A stretch of DNA of 64,000 nucleotides from Segetibacter aerophilus (GCF_007991655.1 NZ_BJYT01000008.1:62001-126000), one strand, 5' to 3'; shown: positions 32,440 through 42,339, counted from the stretch's first letter. Numbers and translations are program-made. Notes: generated from the sequence alone by a model not told the origin.

Positions 32440-34869
32440 TTATAGTCTTTTTGCTTCAGATTCGAGGCTTGTCTTTCTTTCTCTTGCTGCTTTTACTTCG
32501 TTGCTTCCAAATCGATATTGGAAGGTTAGGCGTGCCTGCCGGCTATCGTAACCACCTTTGATATGTAAGTTTATTCCCGCGTAATTGCTCGTTGCATTCC
32601 ACTTATTTGTTTTAAACAAATCGGTTACAGAAAGCTTTAAAGTAGCTCGTTTATCAAACAACGTTTTTTGTAATCCTGCATCGGCGGACCACATAAAATC
32701 TGTTTTAAAGGTTCCTCCCCATATAGAAGGTGTATTGAACCAACCACTTGCTTCTGCAGTATAACCCTTGCCCAAAGTGAAAGTGTGCTGGTTATAATAG
32801 TTGACGGTAGTAACAGAGAGGTCGATCGTTTTGCCATCTTCAAACTTTGCTTTGTACCTGCTTTGGTTAGCACTTAAGTTGGCATATACATTCCACCATT
32901 TAGTGATCTTAACGGGTGCACTTATGTTGATGCCGTATACATCTTGTGAAGCGAGGTTTTTATTGGTAATAAAAGTGGCGTTTTTACGAGTGGTATCATT
33001 TACTACTGTTATATAGTCTGAGATATGGCTATAGCTAACACTGGTAGTTAAAAACGATTTATAGGTGTGGCTTAAGCTAAAGCTGTTTGTGTACTGAGGA
33101 CGAAGAAACGCGTTTCCTTTTTTGTAAGTAAGCTCATCCAATTTGTCTTCAAAAGGATTTAAGTCCTGGTAACGTGGCCGATCTATTCTGCGACTATAAT
33201 TTATATTAAACTGGTGAGTTGGATTTAAAGTATAGCTGACGGCAGCACTTGGAAAGAAATCAAGATAACTTCTCTTGACAGCTTCCGTTGTATCATGCAT
33301 AGTTTCTTTATTTTTGGCTTTCAGTATGCCTTCACTATTGGTTTGCTCCGCACGAACTCCGGCCTGAATGCTGAACTTTTTAAAAGAGCGATTATAGTTT
33401 ACGTAAGCAGCGCTAACGGTTTCAGTATAAGCGAACTTATTGCTCTTCTCCCAATCCTGCTGTTTTACATTGTTCCATACATTATAGAAGTCAAACGTAT
33501 TGCGTGTCTTTACTGATGAAAATTTGGCCCCAACGCCAAGTTTTCCTTTTTTAAAGTTTTGCTCGTAATCTGCTTTTGCTGTGTAGATATCTATATCTGT
33601 CGGTGTATTGTTGGCAAAAATCCTTTCGCGAAGTACCGCGCCGGTAGAAGCATTTATATAGACGTTAGGCTGCAGACTTTCTCCCCTTTGCGTAAAAAAA
33701 CCCCTGTCAGCATCAATGTTTAACTCATGCCCTGAAGTATCAGCAAAGCGGTAATTAATATTTATGTTTTGATTGTTTCTGCGGTTAGGTTGTTTATTTC
33801 CCGACTGTAAAATTTCTGCCGGAAGTTTACTCGTTTGTGGAGAAATAACGGTTTGCCCGATAGCCTGCCAATCACCTTTATTGAAGTTGCCATTATACAT
33901 TACCCCGATAGTATTTTTATCGTTGATAAAGTAGTCCGCACCTGCTTTTAAGTTTCCACCGTTGTACTTGTTTAGGTTTATATTCTTTTGATCATAAATG
34001 CTATCGTTTTGGGTTCTGTATAAATCATTCCAATTCTCTCCTCGGCCCTTATATCCACTTAAATTGCTAAAGAGGTTTACCTTCTTATTACGATAGTTCA
34101 GGCTCACACTCGAATTATAAGATGAATAAATACCCTGGTTGTAGCCCACGGATGCAGATCCGTTGGTACCAAATTTTTTATTCTTTTTGAATTTGATATT
34201 GATAATACCCGCATTGCCACTTGCGTCATATTTCGCAGATGGGTTTTCAATAATCTCAATCGATTCAATATCGCTGCTTTGTACAGACTTCAGGTAGGCC
34301 GCGAGGTCAGAGCCGGCCATTGGAGTTGGCTTTCCATCTATATAAATCCGCACGCCATTTTTACTCTTCATGCTGATATTATCATCTTTGTCAACCGTTA
34401 CTCCGGGGCTTTTTTGTAATAATTCCAATGCGTTGCTACCAGTCGCGTTAATGCTGCTTTCAACGTTAAACACAGTGCGGTCTGCCCTTACTTCGATCAT
34501 TGGTTTTTTTGCGGCAACAACTGTCACATCCTTTAGTTTCTTGTCCGCTGTCACAAGCGATGCTACGGGTACTGTGTAAGCAACCCCCTCTTTTAATTCA
34601 AACTTTGGCGAGTACCAGTTATTGTGACTTACGGTGCTGATCTTAACCATGTAACTTCCTGGTTTAACTTTTTCAAAAAGATAAGCTCCCGTATTGTCGC
34701 TCACTGCTGCCTTGTATAGAGCGCTGTCTTGAGTGAGCAGGCTCACTGTAGCCGCTACTAAAGGTTTAGAAGTATTGTCGATTACACTGCCTTTAATTGT
34801 GGATGTTGTCTGCGCAAAAACTGCGAGGTTGATTAATAGTGCAGTAATGGTAGATAAAATTGTTCTCAT
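32440..34869 (-). CDS. Outer-membrane beta-barrel protein with carboxypeptidase-like domain (OMP_b-brl_3/TonB-receptor type)
   Basis: The product is 809 residues with a signal peptide (MRTILSTITALLINLAVFAQ), a carboxypeptidase-regulatory-like domain (about 22-100: IKGSVIDNTSKPLVAATVSL), a plug-like region (about 120-215, RVYIDGKPTPM-like stretch IYIDGKPTPMAGSDLAAYL and SIEIIENPSAKYDASGNAG), and a long barrel with many aromatic-rich strands. I start at ATG 34869; the frame upstream to 34923 is polar and lacks a signal. This is the family of barrels with a complete plug but without a strong TonB box; substrate unknown. A -7 box lies 18 bp upstream. It is transcribed divergently from the deacetylase gene. 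Confidence 0.9.
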   Translation of the reverse strand: MRTILSTITALLINLAVFAQTTSTIKGSVIDNTSKPLVAATVSLLTQDSALYKAAVSDNTGAYLFEKVKPGSYMVKISTVSHNNWYSPKFELKEGVAYTVPVASLVTADKKLKDVTVVAAKKPMIEVRADRTVFNVESSINATGSNALELLQKSPGVTVDKDDNISMKSKNGVRIYIDGKPTPMAGSDLAAYLKSVQSSDIESIEIIENPSAKYDASGNAGIINIKFKKNKKFGTNGSASVGYNQGIYSSYNSSVSLNYRNKKVNLFSNLSGYKGRGENWNDLYRTQNDSIYDQKNINLNKYNGGNLKAGADYFINDKNTIGVMYNGNFNKGDWQAIGQTVISPQTSKLPAEILQSGNKQPNRRNNQNININYRFADTSGHELNIDADRGFFTQRGESLQPNVYINASTGAVLRERIFANNTPTDIDIYTAKADYEQNFKKGKLGVGAKFSSVKTRNTFDFYNVWNNVKQQDWEKSNKFAYTETVSAAYVNYNRSFKKFSIQAGVRAEQTNSEGILKAKNKETMHDTTEAVKRSYLDFFPSAAVSYTLNPTHQFNINYSRRIDRPRYQDLNPFEDKLDELTYKKGNAFLRPQYTNSFSLSHTYKSFLTTSVSYSHISDYITVVNDTTRKNATFITNKNLASQDVYGINISAPVKITKWWNVYANLSANQSRYKAKFEDGKTIDLSVTTVNYYNQHTFTLGKGYTAEASGWFNTPSIWGGTFKTDFMWSADAGLQKTLFDKRATLKLSVTDLFKTNKWNATSNYAGINLHIKGGYDSRQARLTFQYRFGSNEVKAARERKTSLESEAKRL

Positions 34870-34886
34870 AACTTTTGATTGTGCGG

Positions 34887-34894
34887 CAAAATTA
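34887..34894 (-). promoter_or_regulatory. -7 element for the outer-membrane receptor
   Basis: On the minus strand TAATTTTG matches TAnnTTTG exactly, 17 bp before ATG 34869. It falls between the chosen start and the upstream in-frame alternative, which supports the start chosen. No -33 box is evident. Confidence 0.45.
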
Positions 34895-35046
34895 CCAGCC
34901 GGGTATTCCGTAAAGAAGTTCAATAAGTATGAGTGGTTATAAAAGTATGATGAAAGTATAAGCGGTTAAAAATGAAGATGAGTGATGGATAGTCTTGGAG
35001 CAAAGAATTTTGGGATGGAACATTTCCTTTTTTGTTCTTTTGCAGC

Positions 35047-35664
35047 ATGTATTTAGTCAAGACCCCGTGGTGGCTGAGAGCCTTGTATCCTTCTAAAGTG
35101 ACCTGGAAAATGCCGGCAGATAAAAATGAAGTTTATCTCACTTTTGACGATGGTCCGCATCCAACAATTACGCCTTTTGTTTTGCGATATTTACGGCAGT
35201 ACAATGCGAAGGCTACCTTTTTTTGTATTGGAAAAAATGTAAAGCAATACCCTCATATCTACGAGCAGATTATTAACGAAGGACATAAGGTTGGCAACCA
35301 TACGTACAACCACCTCAACGGGTGGAAGACGGGTGATATAATTTATCTAAAGGACGTGGTATTGGCTCAGCAAGTGATTGACAGTAATTTGTTTCGCCCT
35401 CCTTATGGACGAATAACAAAGTCGCAGGTAAGAGAACTCTGCCCAATCTTCAAAATCATTCTATGGGATGTTTTAAGCGGGGATTTTGATGTATCTCTTT
35501 CACCCCAAAAGTGTGCTGACAACGTTATTAAAAATACTACCTCCGGATCCATTATAGTTTTTCATGATAGCGAAAAAGCTTTCCCCCGTTTAGAGTTCGC
35601 TTTGCCGAAAGCACTAGAATTTTTATCCGAAAAAGGATTTGCTATGAAGGCAATGGAAGGGTAG
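35047..35664 (+). CDS. Polysaccharide deacetylase (NodB/CE4 family)
   Basis: It is a metal-dependent deacetylase of N-acetylated sugars, 205 residues. The CE4 motifs are complete: TFDDGPHP (32-39) with the catalytic/metal Asp pair, HKVGNHTYNH (80-89) with H85 and H89 as metal ligands, RPPYGRIT (about 117-124), and a C-terminal IVFHDSEKA with the catalytic His. There is no clear signal peptide, but the N-terminus is hydrophobic (YLVKTPWWLRALYP) and may anchor it to the membrane. Start is ATG 35047, not TTG 35032. Substrate may be peptidoglycan or an extracellular glycan. It is upstream of SusC/SusD but about 550 bp apart. Confidence 0.92.
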   Translation: MYLVKTPWWLRALYPSKVTWKMPADKNEVYLTFDDGPHPTITPFVLRYLRQYNAKATFFCIGKNVKQYPHIYEQIINEGHKVGNHTYNHLNGWKTGDIIYLKDVVLAQQVIDSNLFRPPYGRITKSQVRELCPIFKIILWDVLSGDFDVSLSPQKCADNVIKNTTSGSIIVFHDSEKAFPRLEFALPKALEFLSEKGFAMKAMEG

Positions 35665-35841
35665 ACGGAGTTTATCGAAATTGCTGTCGACCCACAGGCA
35701 TGTGCCACACCTTTCCATGCATTGCACTGTTTAGAACTTTATGTCAATTTATTATTTCCCCCTAAAAAATGTTGAAAGTATTCAGACAGCACCGGCATAA
35801 TCATTACAAATAGTTGGATCAATTTAGCATAAAAAAAATTT

Positions 35842-35872
35842 GGGCCTGGGGTAGAAACCCCGGCCCTCTTTT
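35842..35872 (+). terminator. Terminator-like hairpin between deacetylase and SusC
   Basis: GGGCC-T-GGGG pairs with CCCC-GGCCC over TAGAAA, one bulged T, then TCTTTT. It is about 180 bp past the deacetylase stop. Confidence 0.65.
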
Positions 35873-36107
35873 AATCCGTACCCTATGAAAACTTAGTTTT
35901 GGTTGCCTTTAATAATTTTTTAATATTTCTCTTTTTTTAAGCAACAAATCGGCAGATGCTGTTGTCTCGATTATAAACGCACATCATGCAAACTTTATTT
36001 TCGGGACCATAGGAAAAATAAATTTGTGGCTACTTGTGGCAGATGCGTGCCAAAAATTCATACTTTAAAACTATCTGTTAGTTAATCCCTTAAACGAAAA
36101 AATTTCC

Positions 36108-36138
36108 TTTTAAAAAAATTTTTTGCCTGATAATTTTG
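36108..36138 (+). promoter_or_regulatory. Candidate promoter of the SusC/SusD operon
   Basis: TTTT (36108-36111), 19 bp, TAATTTTG (36131-36138): exact -7, one mismatch at -33. A second exact -7, TAAATTTG, is at 36019-36026. Confidence 0.45.
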
Positions 36139-36219
36139 AAAAAAATCTTTTTCTAAATTGCAGCGATTTTTGTTTTTACCCTAGCTCTTCTAATATTTTA
36201 TTAAGCAAAATTAAACCGT

Positions 36220-39200
36220 ATGAAAAAAAGCTATTCTTATTCAATTAAGGTGAGTTTCTTAAGCCTTATTATGGTACTCGCTACCTTTTACGGCTTTTCT
36301 CAAGGTCGAACTGTAAATGGTACCATTATCGGTTCGCAAGACAACGCACCGCTATCAGGTGTTTCGGTCCTGGTCAAAGGTTCTAACCAGGGAACAGCAA
36401 CCGATGCCGCTGGTAAATTTTCTATCGCAGTTCCTTCAAACTCCGCCGTGTTGGTGTTCAGTTCTACCGGCTTTGAAGCTAAAGAGGTAAGAGTAGGCAA
36501 CCAGGCCGAAGTAAATGTTACACTACAGGCTGCAGCCAGCAACATTGGTGAAGTTGTGGTAATTGGTTATGGAACGCAGCGGAAATCTGACCTTACAGGT
36601 TCTGTAGGATCGGTGAAAGCATCTCAATTGCAGGAAAGACCCGCAGCATCACTCAACCAGGCGCTGGCAGGTAGAATTGCAGGTGTGCAGGTTAACACAA
36701 ACTCAGGTCGTCCCGGTGGCCAGACGAATATCAGGATCAGGGGCTTTAGTTCAATTAGTTCTTCCAACAATCCTTTGTACGTTATTGACGGGGTTTTCTT
36801 ACCTACCGGTACGCAGACTCAAAATAGTAACGTCATCGATTACATCAATCCAAATGACATTGCTTCCATCGAAGTTTTGAAAGATGCATCTGCAACAGCG
36901 ATCTATGGCGCAAGAGGTGCAAACGGTGTAATCCTTATTACCACTAAACGTGGAACTTCAGGTGTTCCAAGGGTTACATACGATGCTGACTTTAGTGTTC
37001 CTACGATCGGACCACATAGGGTTAAAATGTTAAATGCACAGCAGTTTCTCCAGGTTGAAAACCTGGCTTACGACAACATTAAGGTGTACGATCCTGCTGG
37101 TTGGGCTGCAGGCAACTACTCCAACGTCGTAGATCCAAGAGTTAAAAGAAAAAGCCTGCCATTGCTTTTTGATGCCAATGGTAACCCGCTTTATGATACA
37201 GATTGGTTAAAGGAATCAACCCAAAATAAACTTTCCCAAAATCATCAGCTGGGCATTACCGGCGGAAATGAGAATACAACTTATGGCGCTTTTGTAGGCT
37301 GGAGAAATGACAACGGCTTATTGATCAACTCCTACCTTAAACGTTATTCAGGCAGATTTACTGTAGACAGTAAAGTGAAAGATTGGCTGAGAATCGGTGG
37401 AAGCCTCAGCTATAACAACCAACAGGAAAACCTGGTTGATATTGGTACAGGTGGTTTGAACTCAGTACGTATGATTACTGAAGGACTTCCAATTTTACCT
37501 GTAAAATATCCTGATGGCAGTTGGGGCGAGAACTGGCAATATCCTGGTATGGAAGGTGGATCTAATCCCGTACATATCATGACAGAGCGTAAGTATATTG
37601 TAAACACTCAAACTACTCTAGGTAACCTGTATACTTCCATAAATCTTGCTAAAGGCCTCGAGTTTAGAAGCCAGTTTGGTGCGAGCATTATTAACAGGGG
37701 AACAAATCAATACAGCGGTCGTACACTCGACCAGCTTTCAAGAGACCAGTCTGGTATCGCAAACGTTGCTAACAGCAATGAAACCTATTGGTCTTCTGAG
37801 AACTATTTCACTTATAACACAAGTTTCAGCGACAAGCATAAGCTGACCGCCCTGTTAGGTTTATCATGGCAGGCAACAAACTTTTTTAGCTTAGGTGCAG
37901 AGTCGAGGAACTTTTCAACAGACTACTTAGAGTTTAATAACCTAGGTGCAGGTAGCTTGTTACAATCCCTTTCTTCTAACAAAAGCGGTTTTGCATTTAA
38001 CTCATATTTCGGAAGACTGAATTACAGTCTGAATGAGAAGTATCTGTTTACTGTGACTGCGCGTGCGGACGGTTCATCAAAGTTCGGTGCAAACAACTTG
38101 TATTCACTGTTCCCTTCTGCAGCCTTTGCATGGAGAGCATCTGATGAAAACTTCTTTAAGAACAATAACACAATCTCTAATCTGAAGTTCAGAACAAGTT
38201 ATGGTCTTACCGGTAACTCTGAAATAGCAGCGTATTCTTCTGACGCGTTGTTAGGATCTTACACTGCAGTGATCAATAACTTAAGGGTAACAGGCGTTGG
38301 AACAAACAGGCTGGCAAATCCTGATTTACGTTGGGAGAAAACAGCACAATACGATGCAGGCTTTGAATTAGGTCTCTTCAAAAACCGTGTAAGTCTCGAA
38401 GCTGACTATTATTATCGCAAAACAACAGACATGCTGTTAGCTGCTCCAGTTCCAAGAACGAGCGGATTTTCTTCTATTCAAAAGAACATTGGTAGCATGG
38501 AGAACAAGGGGATTGAGTTGACTTTAAACACAGTTAACATCAGCAACAGGGATTTCTCATGGAACTCTACTTTCAATATTTCTATGAATAGAAACAAGGT
38601 GCTTTCTCTTGCTACACCGGCACCAATTTTCTCAGGTAATCCTAACTTCTTATCTAATACAGGTATCATCCAGGTTGGACAACCCGTTGGTTCTTTCTGG
38701 GGACTTGTTCGCCTTGGTGTATGGACAGAAGCTGAAAGAGCAGAAGCTGCCAAATTCGCAAGCTATCGTGGTGGTAAGCCAATCTTACCTGGTGACCTGA
38801 AATACCTCGATGTTGACGGAAACTATGCTATTAACGACGCCGACAGGGTTATTCTCGGAAACGGTAATCCTAAGGGCTGGGGAACTTTTGCAAACAGCTT
38901 CAAATACAAGCAGTTCAATTTGTTGGTCGAGTTACAATTTGTGTATGGTAATAGTGTGCTTAACCAAACCAAACACTCTGCAGAAGACAGGGTAGCTATT
39001 GCAAACAGTTATACAACCGTGTTAGACGCATATGATCCAAGCAAGAGCAACAACACCAACACAATGATTGCTGCGATTCGTGATACAAGAGCAGGTTACG
39101 TAACTAACGTGGATAGTCACTGGATTGAAGATGGAGGTTTCCTTCGCGGAAGAAACGCTTTGTTAAGCTATACTTTCCCTGCCTCAACAGCTCAAAGCAT

Positions 39201-39375
39201 GCATTTGAGCAGACTGAGAGCATATGTATCAGTGCAGAATTTCTTCCTTAAAACCAAGTTCTCAGGAAACGATCCGGAAGTAACCACTTACGGTAATGCT
39301 TTTGCTCAAGGGCAAACATTCTTCGATTATCCTAAACCAACCATCTATATGCTTGGTATAAACGTAGGCCTGTAA
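36220..39375 (+). CDS. SusC/RagA-family TonB-dependent receptor
   Basis: It is the outer-membrane transport barrel of a glycan- or peptide-uptake pair, 1051 residues. A signal peptide (about 1-28, ending in YGFSQ) is followed by a carboxypeptidase-like domain (30-110, TVNGTIIGSQDNAPLSGVSV), the TonB box region EVVVIGYGTQRKSDLTGSVG (about 111-130), the plug with IRIRGFSSISSSNNPLYVID, and the barrel, ending in INVGL. SusD follows 27 bp after the stop. No glycoside hydrolase, regulator or sigma/anti-sigma pair is adjacent, so the substrate is unknown. Confidence 0.95.
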   Translation: MKKSYSYSIKVSFLSLIMVLATFYGFSQGRTVNGTIIGSQDNAPLSGVSVLVKGSNQGTATDAAGKFSIAVPSNSAVLVFSSTGFEAKEVRVGNQAEVNVTLQAAASNIGEVVVIGYGTQRKSDLTGSVGSVKASQLQERPAASLNQALAGRIAGVQVNTNSGRPGGQTNIRIRGFSSISSSNNPLYVIDGVFLPTGTQTQNSNVIDYINPNDIASIEVLKDASATAIYGARGANGVILITTKRGTSGVPRVTYDADFSVPTIGPHRVKMLNAQQFLQVENLAYDNIKVYDPAGWAAGNYSNVVDPRVKRKSLPLLFDANGNPLYDTDWLKESTQNKLSQNHQLGITGGNENTTYGAFVGWRNDNGLLINSYLKRYSGRFTVDSKVKDWLRIGGSLSYNNQQENLVDIGTGGLNSVRMITEGLPILPVKYPDGSWGENWQYPGMEGGSNPVHIMTERKYIVNTQTTLGNLYTSINLAKGLEFRSQFGASIINRGTNQYSGRTLDQLSRDQSGIANVANSNETYWSSENYFTYNTSFSDKHKLTALLGLSWQATNFFSLGAESRNFSTDYLEFNNLGAGSLLQSLSSNKSGFAFNSYFGRLNYSLNEKYLFTVTARADGSSKFGANNLYSLFPSAAFAWRASDENFFKNNNTISNLKFRTSYGLTGNSEIAAYSSDALLGSYTAVINNLRVTGVGTNRLANPDLRWEKTAQYDAGFELGLFKNRVSLEADYYYRKTTDMLLAAPVPRTSGFSSIQKNIGSMENKGIELTLNTVNISNRDFSWNSTFNISMNRNKVLSLATPAPIFSGNPNFLSNTGIIQVGQPVGSFWGLVRLGVWTEAERAEAAKFASYRGGKPILPGDLKYLDVDGNYAINDADRVILGNGNPKGWGTFANSFKYKQFNLLVELQFVYGNSVLNQTKHSAEDRVAIANSYTTVLDAYDPSKSNNTNTMIAAIRDTRAGYVTNVDSHWIEDGGFLRGRNALLSYTFPASTAQSMHLSRLRAYVSVQNFFLKTKFSGNDPEVTTYGNAFAQGQTFFDYPKPTIYMLGINVGL

Positions 39376-39402
39376 TTAATTACTTATCCTGAAAAATTGA
39401 AA

Positions 39403-40953
39403 ATGATGCTAAACAAAATAAAAAAATATACAACGTTCATCTTACTTGCGACAATCGTATTGTCGGCAAGTTCCTGTAAGAAATGGCTCGCCGAGCAAGA
39501 CGTAGATCCGTCCAACCTGTCGCCTGAAACCTACTATACAATACCTGCTCACGCCGAAGCTGCAATTGCATCAGCTTACGCACAGACCAGGTTTATTAAT
39601 GGTGGTGCCGGAATTTTCGCCAATAACTTTTCTCTTTTGGAGATGCTGACAGGTACGGCCAAAACCGAGACCGGTCAAAATACCGACCTCAACAACCTCA
39701 TCGGTTTATCTTATAACGGAGACAACGTTTTCGTCAACAACTGGTGGAATGGAGCTTACAGTGTAATTGCACAGGCAAATCTTGTTTTGCAGAAAGTTCC
39801 CGGTATTAACCCAATGGATGCTGCACAAAAGAAAAGGATTTTGGGCGAAGCGCAGTTCCTTCGTGCCTGGTCATACTTTTACCTTGTAAGGTTATTTGGC
39901 GATGTTCCACTGATTACAGAACCTGTTGATGCTGCATCTCCCCAGCTTACTCCCGCCCGTGTATCAAGGGATTCTGTTTACAGCTTAATTGTTTCTGACC
40001 TTACTTCCGCAGAGGCTTCCGGTTTACCATGGATGGATGCGACAGGACGAGCTTCACTGGGTGCAGTAAAAGCCGAATTAGCCGAAGTGTATTTAACGAT
40101 GGCAGGCTTTCCTTTAAATAAAGGCGCAGCTTATTATAAGCTGGCTGCTGATAAAGCAAACGAAGTAATAACCAGCTCAGGTTATGGATTGTTTTCTAAT
40201 TATTTCGACTTGCACAACCAGGCACAGGAAAACAGGGTTGAACATATCTTTCAAATCCAATATTCTGCGGGTATAGCAGATAATCCTAACCAGGGTATCT
40301 TATTACCAAACTTTAAAGCCGTTTCGGCTTATGGTACCGAGATCGGCTCTACAGTTCCTACCCGCTCGTTCTATAATTCATTCGAACCTGGTGATCTTCG
40401 GGCGGTGGATAGACAAGGGTTCTTCTATACATCTTATTATAACGAGGGTAGCGGAGCTTTAAAGGATTTAGCGGCACCTTATATTTATAAGCATTTTGAC
40501 GTAGTGGCACATGGTACCGCAGGCGTAGCGGGAACTGCTATCAGTGGCCTTAACTGGATGAATATTCGTTACGCACAAGTATTGCTTACTTACGCAGAAG
40601 CTCAAAACGAAGTGGGTGGACCAACACAGGCCGCATGGAATGCCCTAAACGCCATTAGAACAAGAGCAAGGTTAACTACTCCTGCGCTAGGCACTTTCAC
40701 ACAGGCAACCTTTAGAGAAGCAGTTTGGAGAGAGCGCTGGCACGAGCTATGTTACGAAGGCATTACCTGGTTCGATATGTTGCGTACACGTAAAGTGTAT
40801 GTAGATGCCACCAACAGCTTCGATAATTTTGTGGGCCACAAGTTCCCTGAAAACGGAGCTACTCTAACCGAGAAACATTTGTTATTGCCGCTTCCTACTT
40901 CAGAGATGCAGAACAATCCTAATTTAACACCCAATAATCCAGGTTACCAATAA
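39403..40953 (+). CDS. SusD/RagB-family outer-membrane lipoprotein
   Basis: It is the surface lid that captures substrate for the SusC barrel, 516 residues. The signal is MMLNKIKKYTTFILLATIVL then SASSC, with the lipidated Cys in SSC followed by KKWLAEQD. Start is ATG 39403; TTG 39397 is in frame but adds only two residues. The SusD domain shows AEAAIASAYAQTRF, ILGEAQFLRAWSYFYLVRLFGDVPL, TPARVSRDSVYSLIVSDL, and the C-terminal RARLTTPAL, VWRERWHELCYEGITWFDMLR and LLLPLPTSEMQNNPNL. The TPR-like helices that bind SusC are recognisable. A terminator follows at 40984. Confidence 0.95.
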   Translation: MMLNKIKKYTTFILLATIVLSASSCKKWLAEQDVDPSNLSPETYYTIPAHAEAAIASAYAQTRFINGGAGIFANNFSLLEMLTGTAKTETGQNTDLNNLIGLSYNGDNVFVNNWWNGAYSVIAQANLVLQKVPGINPMDAAQKKRILGEAQFLRAWSYFYLVRLFGDVPLITEPVDAASPQLTPARVSRDSVYSLIVSDLTSAEASGLPWMDATGRASLGAVKAELAEVYLTMAGFPLNKGAAYYKLAADKANEVITSSGYGLFSNYFDLHNQAQENRVEHIFQIQYSAGIADNPNQGILLPNFKAVSAYGTEIGSTVPTRSFYNSFEPGDLRAVDRQGFFYTSYYNEGSGALKDLAAPYIYKHFDVVAHGTAGVAGTAISGLNWMNIRYAQVLLTYAEAQNEVGGPTQAAWNALNAIRTRARLTTPALGTFTQATFREAVWRERWHELCYEGITWFDMLRTRKVYVDATNSFDNFVGHKFPENGATLTEKHLLLPLPTSEMQNNPNLTPNNPGYQ

Positions 40954-40983
40954 ATACGTGACCAATAAATAATAGCCGTTGTG

Positions 40984-41015
40984 AAACCGCTTCTGTTTAG
41001 GGGCGGTTTTTTTTT
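40984..41015 (+). terminator. Terminator of the SusC/SusD operon
   Basis: AAACCGC and GCGGTTT pair over a 12-base loop, followed by a run of T. Confidence 0.85.
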
Positions 41016-41041
41016 GTCATAGCATCGGTAATGTTACTCAG

Positions 41042-41065
41042 CATTGTTGTGTCACTCCCTTGTAC
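41042..41065 (-). repeat. Dispersed intergenic repeat, copy 2
   Basis: On the minus strand GTACAAGGGAGTGACACAAC then AATG, 22 of 24 positions as in the copy at 15318-15341. Confidence 0.6.
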
Positions 41066-41268
41066 AGGTATTTCTCTATTCGCCCTGGCACTGCAAAGCC
41101 TGACATCCTCCCTGAATGCAAGAGGCTTGAAAAGAGATCTGCAATTGTTATCAAAATAAATATTTCATCGGTTCTTTTAACCTTTTAGGCTGCTTTTTTA
41201 AAAATGGGCAAAAACAAATTTCACTAGGCGAATCCGGGGTAATGATCAAAAAAGAAGAAATTTGCGAA

Positions 41269-42036
41269 ATGAGGTTAATCGATAGTCACACACATCTATA
41301 TTCTAAAGAGTTTGAAAAAGATTTTGACCAGGTATTACAAAGGGCGCGGGCAGCAGGCGTAACAAAATTTTTTCTTCCCGCCATAGACAGTGAAGTGATA
41401 GAAGATATGTTACGACTAGAGGAAAAGTATCCAAACGAGTTTTTTCCAATGATGGGTTTACACCCTTGCTCGGTCAAAGAAAACTACGGGCAGGAATTAC
41501 AGATTGTAGAGAAATACCTGTCAGAAAGATCGTTTGTAGCAGTGGGAGAAATCGGCCTCGACTTTTATTGGGATACGACTTTCAAGCAACAACAATTCGA
41601 CGCTTTCCACAAACAAATGGAACTGGCATTACAGTACCATTCTCCTATTGTCATCCACACACGCAACGGCATGCAGGAAACCATTGAAGCAGTAAAACCC
41701 TTCGCATCGAGAGGACTAACCGGCATTTTTCACTGCTTTGGTGACAATAGCGAAACAGCTAAACAAATTATAGATCTTGGTTTTTTACTTGGAATAGGAG
41801 GGGTGCTAACCTACAAAAACGCTAACCTTGGCGAGACGTTACGAGATATCTCCCTCGAACATATTGTCCTCGAGACGGACGCTCCTTATCTTTCCCCCGT
41901 ACCTTACAGAGGCAAACGAAACGAGTCAAGCTATCTAACTTTTATTGTACAAAAGCTAGCCGAAGTAAAAGGAGTAACCGTAGAAGAAGTAGCCGAAATA
42001 ACTTCCGCCAATGCAGAAAAAATATTCGGGCAATAA
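41269..42036 (+). CDS. TatD-family metal-dependent hydrolase (DNase)
   Basis: It is a TIM-barrel metal-dependent hydrolase, 255 residues from ATG 41269 (MRLIDSHTHLY). The metal site motif DSHTHL is at 5-10; GEIGLDFYWD, PIVIHTRNG, GIFHCFGDN and LETDAPYLSPVPYRGKRNE follow in the family order. An ATG at 41242 in the same frame would add nine polar residues; 41269 is preferred because family members start directly with the HxH strand. Members are 3'-5' exonucleases involved in DNA repair or fragmentation; which role it has here is not known. A tRNA-Ser gene and its promoter follow at its end. Confidence 0.92.
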   Translation: MRLIDSHTHLYSKEFEKDFDQVLQRARAAGVTKFFLPAIDSEVIEDMLRLEEKYPNEFFPMMGLHPCSVKENYGQELQIVEKYLSERSFVAVGEIGLDFYWDTTFKQQQFDAFHKQMELALQYHSPIVIHTRNGMQETIEAVKPFASRGLTGIFHCFGDNSETAKQIIDLGFLLGIGGVLTYKNANLGETLRDISLEHIVLETDAPYLSPVPYRGKRNESSYLTFIVQKLAEVKGVTVEEVAEITSANAEKIFGQ

Positions 42037-42055
42037 TTTTCAACCCCTATTTTTG
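42025..42055 (+). promoter_or_regulatory. Promoter of tRNA-Ser
   Basis: TTCG (42025-42028), 19 bp, TATTTTTG (42048-42055): exact -7 and one mismatch at -33. It overlaps the last codons of tatD. Confidence 0.75.
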
Positions 42056-42128
42056 CAACCCCTGAAAAGGCAGACTTGCAGCAAAAAAACTGCAAGACAA
42101 GTAATAGCTATTTGAATAAATTGTAATA

Positions 42129-42215
42129 GGAGACGTGTCCGAGTGGTTTAAGGAGCACGCCTGGAAAGTGTGTATACGGGAAACTGTATCGCGAGTTCGA
42201 ATCTCGCCGTCTCCG
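42129..42215 (+). tRNA. tRNA-Ser (anticodon GGA)
   Basis: Acceptor GGAGACG pairs with CGTCTCC, the anticodon loop CTGGAAA gives GGA (reads UCC/UCU), and there is a long variable arm (TATACGGGAAACTGTA) typical of serine tRNAs. The T arm is GCGAGTTCGAATCTCGC. The discriminator is G and CCA is not encoded. 87 nt. Confidence 0.94.
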
Positions 42216-42235
42216 CTAAATTCCTCTTTTGTCTG

Positions 42236-42260
42236 AACCTTTATACTTTGAAGGTTTTTA
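42236..42260 (+). terminator. Weak terminator of tRNA-Ser
   Basis: AACCTT and AAGGTT pair over a 9-base loop, followed by a T run, about 20 bp past the tRNA. Confidence 0.5.
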
Positions 42261-42339
42261 TTGCACTTTTAGGATGCCGAAACAATAATGGACGTGTGTT
42301 TTCACCAAAACAATCGGCAACAGAAAACGTGTGAGTATC

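Larger units (their letters stand above)
35665..36219 (+). other. Intergenic region upstream of SusC
   Basis: No gene is seen. It holds a strong hairpin at 35842-35872 and two candidate promoters for SusC, TAAATTTG at 36019-36026 and TAATTTTG at 36131-36138, giving leaders of about 190 or 75 nt. Confidence 0.6.
40954..41268 (+). other. Intergenic region with terminator and dispersed repeat
   Basis: No gene is seen. It holds the SusC/SusD terminator at 40984-41015 and copy 2 of the dispersed repeat at 41042-41065. Confidence 0.6.
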
